In this document: positions 8,969 through 15,604 of the stretch, piece after piece
Position numbering within the stretch: position 1 is the first letter of the stretch
Layout of the letters: the number at the start of each line of letters is the position of its first letter
Assembly: GCA_003221985.1 (NCBI GenBank)
Contig: QHUQ01000110.1
Span: 1 to 25,360, forward strand
DNA length: 25,360 bases
Source of the DNA: Gemmatimonadota bacterium
GTDB lineage: Bacteria; Gemmatimonadota; Gemmatimonadetes; Gemmatimonadales; GWC2-71-9
Direction of reading: 5' to 3'
Made by a program: the position numbers and the translations under genes
The notes under the pieces: model-generated
What the model saw: only the letters and a program-made list of their open reading frames with translations
What the model was told of the DNA's origin: nothing
Databases searched by the model: none

Positions 8969-9945
8969 CATTCGCCCGGCCCCTGCTGTTGTTGCTGCTC
9001 GCGGCGTTGCCGCTGTGGTGGTGGTGGCGGCGCCGGCGCCTGTCTCGCCTCGCCGGTGCGCCGATGAGTGACGTCCGCCCAGCGCTGGGACCCATCGAGC
9101 GGCTGTGGGTCGCCCGGCTGCCCGTGTCGCTGCGCTCGCTCTGTCTCGCCGCCTGGATCGTCGCCGCCGCGGGGCCGCGCCTGGGGTCGGCCCGCGCCGA
9201 GCTGCGCAGCGAGGGGATCTCGATCGTCCTGGCGGTCGACGTCTCGAGCAGCATGCTCGCCGAAGACTTCTCGCCGGCCAACCGGCTCGACGTGGCGCGC
9301 CGCACGGCGACGGAATTCGTGCGCGCCCGTTCTTCCGACCGCGTCGGCCTCGTCGCCTTTGCCGGACAGGCCCTGACCCAGGTGCCGATCACGACGGACT
9401 ACCAGGTGCTCGAAGAGGCGATTCGCCAGCTGCGCGTCGGGATTCTGGAGGACGGCACCGCCATCGGCACCGCGATCGCGACCAGCGCGAACCGGCTGCG
9501 TCGCGCGCCGGGCAGGAGCAAGGTCGTGGTTCTGCTCACGGATGGAGAAAACAACAAGGGTACGGTCGATCCGCGCACGGCGGCGCAGGCGGCCGCGACT
9601 TTCGGCATCCGGATCTATACCATCGGCGTCGGCACGCAGGGCGAAGCGCCGGTCCCGACCGGCCAGGGTCCGCTGGGCCTGCGCTACGAGACGATGCCGG
9701 TGAAGATCGACGAACAGCTGCTCGGCGAGGTCGCGCACACCACCGGCGGCCGCTACTTCCGCGCGACGGACGCGGCGTCGCTCTCCAACATCTTCGGGGA
9801 GATCAACCGGCTCGAGAAGACGCCGGTGCAACATCTGGTGTATCGGCGCTACGAAGAAGCGTATCGTGTGCCGCTCGGCATCGGGTTGCTCGCGTTGGCG
9901 CTCGAGCTGGTCCTGGCCGCGACATTCGCGGTGCGCGTACCGTGA
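8965..9945 (+). CDS. batA: BatA: membrane-anchored von Willebrand A protein
   Basis: A 326-residue protein with two N-terminal membrane helices (about 5-22 and 50-68), an arginine-rich loop between them (WRRRRLSRL), a vWA domain, and a C-terminal membrane helix (about 303-324). The metal site (MIDAS) is intact: D92-V-S-S-S96, the Thr in EDGTAIGTAI and the Asp in VVLLTDGENN. Bat proteins were named for aerotolerance in Bacteroides, where they help survival under oxygen or oxidative stress; the molecular role is still unclear. By the positive-inside rule the vWA domain should lie outside the cytoplasm. Its stop overlaps the next start by 4 bases. Confidence 0.93.
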   Translation: MTFARPLLLLLLAALPLWWWWRRRRLSRLAGAPMSDVRPALGPIERLWVARLPVSLRSLCLAAWIVAAAGPRLGSARAELRSEGISIVLAVDVSSSMLAEDFSPANRLDVARRTATEFVRARSSDRVGLVAFAGQALTQVPITTDYQVLEEAIRQLRVGILEDGTAIGTAIATSANRLRRAPGRSKVVVLLTDGENNKGTVDPRTAAQAAATFGIRIYTIGVGTQGEAPVPTGQGPLGLRYETMPVKIDEQLLGEVAHTTGGRYFRATDAASLSNIFGEINRLEKTPVQHLVYRRYEEAYRVPLGIGLLALALELVLAATFAVRVP

Positions 9946-11609
9946 TCACCTTCGACGCGCCGGTCGTCTTCGCCCTGGCACCGGTCGTGGCTGGGGCGGT
10001 ATGGACCGCCGCCGCGTGGGCGCGGCGTTCGCGGCTCAGGCGCGCGGCCGCCTGGTCGGAGGCGACCGGGCGCATCGCCCGCGCGGCGGGACGGTTCGGC
10101 GCGCCGGCGCTCGGCCTGGCCGCGGGGCTCGCCGCCGTTGCGCTGTCGGGACCGCGCTGGGGAGAGGAGCGGATCGTCACCGAGACGCGGGGCCTCAATC
10201 TCGTGCTCGCCGTCGACATCTCGCGGTCCATGCTGGCCGAAGACGTCAAGCCGAGCCGGCTGGGCAGGGCGCTGCGGGAAGCGCGCCGTCTCGTGCAGGA
10301 TCTCGACGGCGACCGGCTCGGCCTCTCCGCGTTCGCCGGGACGAGCTACATCCTCTCCCCGCTGTCGGTGGATGGCTCGGCGCTGACGCTGTATCTCGAC
10401 GCGCTCGATCCGGACGTCGCGTCGGAGGGCGGGACGTCGCTGGTACCGGCGCTGCAGCAGGGGATCGACTTGCTGCACGCCAGCCCGGAAATCGCCGATC
10501 GCGTCCTGGTCATGTTCACCGACGGTGAAGCGCACGACTCGCTGGAGCGGTCGGTCGAGGAAGCGCGGCGGCTGGCGGGCCTCGGCATCCATTTGATTCT
10601 TGTGGCCGAGGGTGGCCGCCAACCGGTCCGGATTCCGGTCCGCGACGATCGCGGGCAGCTGGTGGTGTGGCAGCAGGATGAGACGGGGAATCCGGTCCAG
10701 ACGAGCCGGCGCGACGACGTGCTCGGCGCGATCGCCGACGCCGCGCAAGGCACGATCGTCGCCGCCGAGCTGCCCGATCAGGCCGGCGCGGTGCGCGATC
10801 TCGTGGCGTCGTACAAACGCGCCACCGCGACGGAGAGCCGCACCCAGCGGGGGCGGCCGCGCGCGTGGATTCCCCTGTTGCTCGCCGCGATCGTGCTGAC
10901 GACGCAAACGCTCACGCGGCGCACCGCCGCCTTGATCGGCCTGTTGTGCTTCGTCGTTCCCGCGGCGCATGCGCAACGGCTACGCTCACCCGCCGAACGC
11001 GCGTGGGACCAGGGCGATGTCCGGTCGGCCGCGGCCGCGTACCTGGCGGAGCTGAAAACGCACCAGGACGACGACACGGCGTGGTACAACACGGGCACCG
11101 CCGCGCTGGCCGCCGGCGATCCGGCGCTGGCGCGGGCGACGCTTGCGCGCGCGGCCGCCTCGCTCGATCCCGAGCTGCGATTTCGCGCCCTCTACAATCT
11201 CGGATTGCTCGCGCTGCTCGAGGCGAGATCGGACAGCACGAATCGCGACACCCATCTCGCCGATGCCGAGCGCGCCTACCGGGAAGCACTGCTGCTGAAG
11301 CCGCATCACATTCGCGCGAAGTGGAATCTGGAGCTCGTGAACCGCCAGCGCGGCTCCGGCGGGCAAGCGAACCAGCCCAATCCTCCTCCTCCGCCACCAC
11401 CGCCGGGCCCTGGTGGTGGCGGCGGAGGTGGAGGGGGGGGCGCCGCTCAGCAACAGCAGCCGCAGGGACAAGGGGGAAATGCGGGCGGCTTGAGTGAATC
11501 ACAAGCCGACCAGGTGCTGCGATCGATCGGCCAGGAAGAGCTGCGCACGCGCCGCGACCGCACCGGTCGCACGCGGCGAGCGGCGGCAGCGGGAGTGAAG
11601 GACTGGTGA
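9942..11609 (+). CDS. batB: BatB-BatC fusion: vWA domain plus TPR protein
   Basis: A single 555-residue frame with two parts. Residues 1-325 are BatB: two N-terminal helices, a vWA domain with an intact MIDAS (D92-I-S-R-S96, the Thr in EGGTSLVPAL, the Asp in VMFTDGEAH) and a third helix (IPLLLAAIVLTTQTL). Then comes a second hydrophobic stretch (AALIGLLCFVVPAAHAQ) that reads like the signal peptide of a separate BatC, followed by TPR repeats (DDTAWYNTGTAALAAGD, AERAYREALLLKPHHIRAKWNLELV), a Pro8/Gly10 low-complexity stretch and a Gln-rich tail. Start GTG 9942 overlaps the batA stop (GTGA); the open frame extends further upstream only inside batA. The predicted topology puts both domains in the periplasm. 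BatB and BatC are usually separate genes. Confidence 0.9.
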   Translation: MITFDAPVVFALAPVVAGAVWTAAAWARRSRLRRAAAWSEATGRIARAAGRFGAPALGLAAGLAAVALSGPRWGEERIVTETRGLNLVLAVDISRSMLAEDVKPSRLGRALREARRLVQDLDGDRLGLSAFAGTSYILSPLSVDGSALTLYLDALDPDVASEGGTSLVPALQQGIDLLHASPEIADRVLVMFTDGEAHDSLERSVEEARRLAGLGIHLILVAEGGRQPVRIPVRDDRGQLVVWQQDETGNPVQTSRRDDVLGAIADAAQGTIVAAELPDQAGAVRDLVASYKRATATESRTQRGRPRAWIPLLLAAIVLTTQTLTRRTAALIGLLCFVVPAAHAQRLRSPAERAWDQGDVRSAAAAYLAELKTHQDDDTAWYNTGTAALAAGDPALARATLARAAASLDPELRFRALYNLGLLALLEARSDSTNRDTHLADAERAYREALLLKPHHIRAKWNLELVNRQRGSGGQANQPNPPPPPPPPGPGGGGGGGGGGAAQQQQPQGQGGNAGGLSESQADQVLRSIGQEELRTRRDRTGRTRRAAAAGVKDW

Positions 11610-13006
11610 TCCTCCCGCTGCTGACGGCGTTGCTGGTGGTGCAGGGGGCGGAAGTCACCGCCGGCGTCGATCGCACGCACCTCCGCGTCGGTGAGGAGCT
11701 GATGTTGACCGTGCGCGCGCGCACGCGCTCGACCGACCCCGTCGAGATCATGCTGCCAACGCTCAACGGCTTCGCGATCGTGGGTTCGCGCGACATGACC
11801 GAGGTCGCGATCACCGGCGGCGCCGGCTCGATGCGGACGACGGTGCGCGAGCTGCAGCTGCGCGCGCAGCAACCGGGGGCGCTGCTCATCGGGCCGGTGC
11901 GCGCGAAACAAGGGGCGAGCGTCGTATCCACCGATCCGATTCTCGTGACGGTGGACAGCGCGGCCGATCGCAGCACTGTGGCTCTGAGTCCGCTGGCGCG
12001 TTCGCTGCTCGAGACGGCACCGCCGCCCCTGTCGCGGCGCTCCGATCGTGTCGCCCTGACGATGCTCGTGCCGAGCGACAGCGTCTTTACAGGCCAGCAA
12101 GTCGACCTGATCGCCGCCGCGTGGATCCCGCGCGACCTGCGGGAGCGGATGCGGCGCGCCCCGTTGTTGACGCTGGTCACGCCGGAAGGCGTCTGGGCGT
12201 ATCCGGCGGCGACGTCGTCCGGCGTCGCGCTGTCGCGGCAAGTGGGAGGACGGTGGCTCGACCTGTTCATCGCGCATCAGGTCGTATTCCCGCTGGCGCC
12301 CGGCCGGCTGATCATCCCGCCGGCCTCGGTCGAGTACGCACTCCCCGTCACGTTCTCGTTCTTCAGTCGTGAGGAGCGCTACACGCTGCGCAGCGACTCG
12401 ATCGCGATCGTGGTGTTGGCGTTGCCGTCCCCAGCCACCACGAACGTGGTGGGCGAGCGCTTGAGCCTCGCCCTGCAGATCGATCCCGCGAGCACGCGGG
12501 TGGGAGAGCCCGTCGAGGCAGCCGTGACGGTCTCGGGCGTCGGGAACGTCGCGCTCTGGCCCGAGCCCGCGTTGCGCTGGCCGGCCGGATTCCGCGTCTA
12601 TCCGGCGCAAACTGAAGTACGCATTGCACCGGACGCCGGCCGCACCGCCGGCAGCAAGACGTTCCAGTTTCTCGCCGTGCCCGACTCCTCGGGCAACTTC
12701 GTGTTGCCGGAGGTGCGTTACGCGTATTTCGACCCGAACGCGGGTCGCTACACCGCGGCAACGGCGGCGCCGCGGGCGCTGGCGGTCGCTCCCGGCGCCG
12801 AGCCCCGCGGCGCTGGCATCGCGAGCCGGCCGCGGCGGCGGTGTCGGCTGTCGGACGTCCACAGCTCACGCCTCTGGGGCGGCTCGAGCGCGAGTTTCTC
12901 GCGGTGCTGGCGAGTCATGTCTCCGATCCCTTCGCGCGCGACGGCGATGGACTCGCGCAGGCACTGCGCGCGGCCGGCGTGGACAGCGCCGTCGCCGACC
13001 ATGTGA
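11606..13006 (+). CDS. batD: BatD-like protein, likely frame-disrupted at its C-terminus
   Basis: The frame starts at GTG 11606, overlapping the upstream stop by 4 bases, with a short signal peptide (ILPLLTALLVVQGAEVTA). Residues to about 390 are the BatD-type extracytoplasmic region of several beta domains (THLRVGEELMLTVRAR, VPSDSVFTGQQVDLIAAAW, LALQIDPASTRVGEPVEAAV, FQFLAVPDSSGNFVLPEVRY). After about residue 398 (base 12800) the protein turns into Arg/Ser-rich sequence without domain character until TGA 13006. A helical tail of the BatD type continues in another frame from about 12820. The membrane helix normally expected between these parts is absent. The 166-base overlap with the next frame is out of line with the 4-base overlaps of this run. 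A frameshift or a deletion of 3k+1 bases is the simplest explanation. Confidence 0.78.
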   Translation: MILPLLTALLVVQGAEVTAGVDRTHLRVGEELMLTVRARTRSTDPVEIMLPTLNGFAIVGSRDMTEVAITGGAGSMRTTVRELQLRAQQPGALLIGPVRAKQGASVVSTDPILVTVDSAADRSTVALSPLARSLLETAPPPLSRRSDRVALTMLVPSDSVFTGQQVDLIAAAWIPRDLRERMRRAPLLTLVTPEGVWAYPAATSSGVALSRQVGGRWLDLFIAHQVVFPLAPGRLIIPPASVEYALPVTFSFFSREERYTLRSDSIAIVVLALPSPATTNVVGERLSLALQIDPASTRVGEPVEAAVTVSGVGNVALWPEPALRWPAGFRVYPAQTEVRIAPDAGRTAGSKTFQFLAVPDSSGNFVLPEVRYAYFDPNAGRYTAATAAPRALAVAPGAEPRGAGIASRPRRRCRLSDVHSSRLWGGSSASFSRCWRVMSPIPSRATAMDSRRHCARPAWTAPSPTM

Positions 13007-13890
13007 AACGGCTGCGCGACCGGCTGCGTGCGGCCCGCTACGGCCCGCGCGGCCTCGGCGATGCCGCGGAGCTGGGCGCCGAGATCGAGCAGGTCCTGCG
13101 CGTGTTGGGCGCGACGTGGGACGTGCACGAGAACGCCGGCGGACGACGTCCTCGATCGACGTTTGCGTCGTTGCTGGTTATCGGGATCGGTTTGGTGGGG
13201 GCAGGACATGTCGTCGGGGCACGACCTGTCGTGCCCCGACAATCACCGCGTGCCCAATTACCCGGCGGCCAGACACCCAGCGCCGAGGCGTTGTTCGAGG
13301 CGGGGGCGTTGCGGGCGGCCGCTGATTCGTTCACCGCGCGCGCCGCGCGCGCGCCGCGCGATGCGGCCCCCTGGTACAATCTCGGCGCCACGTTGTATCG
13401 CGCCGGCGCCGACGGCAAAGCGATGGCGGCATGGACGCGCGCGGCGCGCCTGGCGCCGCGTGACTTGGCGATCCGCCGCGCGCGCCGGCTGCTTCCCGCG
13501 CCGGACCCGGTGACCGAACAGCTGCTGCGGGTCGGTTGGGCCACGCCCGCCGAATGGGCGGTCATTGGCGCAACGGGATGGGCTCTGCTCTGGCTCAGCG
13601 TGGCGGCCGGTGCCAGGCGGCCAGTCGTACTCGTGTTGTTCGGCGCCGTCGCCCTTGGTGCCGGGATCGTGGGCGCGCTCGAGTGGTGGCACCGGGACCA
13701 ACCACTCGCGGTCGTCATCGCCGATGGCGCGCCGGTGCTGGCGGCGCCGTACGGCGGCGCCAGCGCCATGGCCACGATTCCCGCGGGTGGTGCGCTCTTC
13801 GTGGGCCGGAGCTATGGTCTGTGGCGGGAAGTCAGTCGGAAGGACGGAATCCACGGCTGGGTGCTCGACGAGGAGATCTCGGGACTGTGA
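12841..13890 (+). CDS. batE: BatD-type tail joined to BatE-like TPR-SH3 protein
   Basis: A 349-residue frame. Residues about 8-95 are helical (PLGRLEREFLAVLASHV, ADHVKRLRDRLRAARYG, ELGAEIEQVLRVLG) and look like the cytoplasmic tail of BatD. A hydrophobic segment (STFASLLVIGIGLVGAG) follows, then a TPR region (APWYNLGATLYRAGADGKAM), two membrane helices (about 235-275: WAVIGATGWALLWLSVAAG, VVLVLFGAVALGAGIVG) and an SH3-like C-terminus (AVVIADGAPVLAAPYG, WREVSRKDGIHGWVLDEEISGL). The TPR, two-helix, SH3 order is that of BatE. No stop codon separates the BatD-like tail from BatE, so the true start may lie upstream in a repaired frame, or BatE may begin near GTG 13123. The end overlaps mutL by 4 bases. 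Confidence 0.75.
   Translation: MSAVGRPQLTPLGRLEREFLAVLASHVSDPFARDGDGLAQALRAAGVDSAVADHVKRLRDRLRAARYGPRGLGDAAELGAEIEQVLRVLGATWDVHENAGGRRPRSTFASLLVIGIGLVGAGHVVGARPVVPRQSPRAQLPGGQTPSAEALFEAGALRAAADSFTARAARAPRDAAPWYNLGATLYRAGADGKAMAAWTRAARLAPRDLAIRRARRLLPAPDPVTEQLLRVGWATPAEWAVIGATGWALLWLSVAAGARRPVVLVLFGAVALGAGIVGALEWWHRDQPLAVVIADGAPVLAAPYGGASAMATIPAGGALFVGRSYGLWREVSRKDGIHGWVLDEEISGL
13213..13240. repeat. Perfect inverted repeat inside the BatE-like gene
   Basis: Two exact 13-base arms (GTCGGGGCACGAC and its complement) are separated by 2 bases. The 22-base core (13216-13237) shares length and layout with the intergenic palindrome at 1795-1816: GGGGC at one end, GCCCC at the other, and TG at the centre. 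It is read in frame as residues following the hydrophobic segment (VVGARPVVPRQ), a tolerant site between export segment and TPR domain. It is probably a dispersed element that landed in a spacer. Confidence 0.75.
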
Positions 13891-15584
13891 GTGTGCTCGC
13901 GCGCGCGCGCGTCCAGGTGCTCGCGGGAAATGTCGCCGACCAGATCGCCGCGGGCGAAGTGGTCGAGCGGCCCGCGTCGGTCGTCAAGGAGCTCGTCGAG
14001 AACGCCCTCGATGCCGGCGCCCATGCGGTGCGCGTGGAGCTGGAAGACGGGGGCAAGACGCTCATTCGCGTGAGCGACGACGGCTCCGGGATGGACCGCG
14101 AGGATGCGCGGGTGGCGCTACAGCGCCATGCGACGAGCAAGATCCGCACGGCGAGCGATCTGATCGGGGTGGCCACGTTCGGATTTCGTGGCGAAGCGCT
14201 TCCCGCCATCGCGTCGGTCTCCCGTTTCGAGCTGGAGACCTGCGGCGAGGGAGAAGAAGCGACGCGGCTGCGCGTCATCGGCGGGAAGCTCGATGGGACG
14301 GAGGATGGCGCACGCCAGCGCGGCACGACCGTCACCGTCCGCGCGCTGTTCTACAATACTCCGGCGCGCCGGAAGTTTCTCCGCGCGACGGCGACGGAAA
14401 CGCGCGCCGCGGTCGAAGCGGTCACGGTGCTGGCACTGACCCGTCCCGACGTCGCGTTTTCCCTCACCAGCGACGCACGGGTCTTGCTCGACTGCCCCCC
14501 GGCGCCGCGACTGATCGACCGGGTGCGCGCGCTGTGGGGCGTCGAGCTCGCCGATACGCTGCTGCTGGTCTCACACCGCGCCGGACCGCTCGAGGTGACG
14601 GGGCTGGTGCAGCGGCCCGCGCAGGCCCGCCCGGCGGGGCGGAAGGGCTATGTCTTCGTCCGCGGCCGGCCGATTCGCGATCCCTTCATTCTGCGCGCCG
14701 CCGAAGCCGGCTACCGCTCGACGATCGCGCCCGGGGACCGGCCGTCGCTGCTCTTGTTTCTCGACCTGCCGGGAGATGCAGTCGACGTCAACGTGCACCC
14801 CGCGAAACTCGAGGCGCGATTTCGGGACAAGTTCTTCGTCGAAAAAGTAGTTGAGGAGGCTGTGAGGGCGGCGCTTGCTCCGTTGGATGCGGCTGCGCCC
14901 CTGGGAGTCGGGAGTCAGGAGCCTGGAGCCTGGGCTGGGATTGACCGAGCTCTGACCGCAGGCATTCCGCTTGAGCTGTTCCGTTCGGCCCCGGCTCCCG
15001 ACTCCCGGCTCCAGGCTCCTCTTCTCCAGCTCTTCGATACCTACATCCTCTTCCAAACCGACCAGGCCATCGCGATCGTCGACCAGCATTCGGCGCACGA
15101 GCGCGTGTTGTATGAAGACGTGATGCGCCAGCTCTCGGGTGACGGCGCGCCGGCGCAGCGCCTGCTGCTCCCGCTCACGCTGGACTTCGCGCCCGCCGAG
15201 CTCGATGCCATCGACGCGCATCGCGAGCTGCTTGCCCGCATCGGGTTCGAGATCGAGCCATTCTCCGGTCGCAGCATCGTCGTGCACACCGCGCCGAACC
15301 CGCATCCCCGCTTCGCGGCCGCGCGCTGCCTGCAGGAGCTCGTTGCCGATATCGCCGGCGGCCGCTTTGGCGGCTGGCAGAACCGGCTCGAGCGCTTTGC
15401 GGCGACCTACGCCTGCCGAGCCGCCATCAAGGCCGGCCAGACGCTCGACGCGGGCGAGATGCGCGAGCTCATCGTGCGGCTGCTCACCGCGACGCTCCCG
15501 GCGCACGATGTGCACGGCCGGCCATCCATGGTGCAGCTGCCGAAGGAAGAGTTGGAACGTCGGTTCGGCAGGTCGACATCCTGA
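13887..15584 (+). CDS. mutL: DNA mismatch repair protein MutL
   Basis: A 565-residue MutL. The N-terminal GHKL ATPase is complete: catalytic E35 and N39 in VKELVENALDAGA, DDGSGM, RHATSKI, TFGFRGEALPAIASVS and GTTVTVRALFYNTPARRKFLR. A short linker of about 60 residues (340-400) is built from a heptamer repeat. The C-terminal domain holds D399-QHSAHERVLY-E410, close to the endonuclease motif DQHAxxExxxxE but with Ser for Ala, and TYACRAAIKAG. The usual CPHGRP motif reads DVHGRP (541-546), lacking Cys and Pro. Start GTG 13887 overlaps the previous stop (GTGA); the N-terminus ARVQVLAGNVADQIAAGEVV matches the family. MutS is not in the window. Confidence 0.96.
   Translation: MSVLARARVQVLAGNVADQIAAGEVVERPASVVKELVENALDAGAHAVRVELEDGGKTLIRVSDDGSGMDREDARVALQRHATSKIRTASDLIGVATFGFRGEALPAIASVSRFELETCGEGEEATRLRVIGGKLDGTEDGARQRGTTVTVRALFYNTPARRKFLRATATETRAAVEAVTVLALTRPDVAFSLTSDARVLLDCPPAPRLIDRVRALWGVELADTLLLVSHRAGPLEVTGLVQRPAQARPAGRKGYVFVRGRPIRDPFILRAAEAGYRSTIAPGDRPSLLLFLDLPGDAVDVNVHPAKLEARFRDKFFVEKVVEEAVRAALAPLDAAAPLGVGSQEPGAWAGIDRALTAGIPLELFRSAPAPDSRLQAPLLQLFDTYILFQTDQAIAIVDQHSAHERVLYEDVMRQLSGDGAPAQRLLLPLTLDFAPAELDAIDAHRELLARIGFEIEPFSGRSIVVHTAPNPHPRFAAARCLQELVADIAGGRFGGWQNRLERFAATYACRAAIKAGQTLDAGEMRELIVRLLTATLPAHDVHGRPSMVQLPKEELERRFGRSTS
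14903..15020. repeat. Inverted heptamer arrays in the mutL linker
   Basis: The left arm (14903-14934) is four tandem copies of a 7-base unit GGAGYCN (GGAGTCG, GGAGTCA, GGAGCCT, GGAGCCT). The right arm (14993-15020) has the same unit in reverse orientation. A 14-base stretch (AGGAGCCTGGAGCC) is shared exactly between the left arm and the complement of the right arm. The arms are 58 bases apart. The repeat is in frame and codes for the variable linker between the two MutL domains. Confidence 0.8.
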
Positions 15585-15604
15585 AGGCCACACCGCTCAC
15601 CCCG

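Noticed and set aside
8368..9834. 488-codon open frame on the minus strand opposite batA and its neighbour
   Set aside because: It is a by-product of GC-rich codons. The plus strand carries full vWA and membrane motifs here, and the minus product is Arg/Ala-rich with no domain.
9105..9941. Upstream extension of the BatB-BatC frame into batA
   Set aside because: The extra residues are Arg/Gly-rich shadow of batA; GTG 9942 in the GTGA overlap gives the correct BatB start.
11447..12862. 471-codon minus-strand open frame opposite batD
   Set aside because: Its product is low-complexity and Arg-rich; the plus strand encodes recognisable BatD beta domains with a signal peptide and a coupled start.
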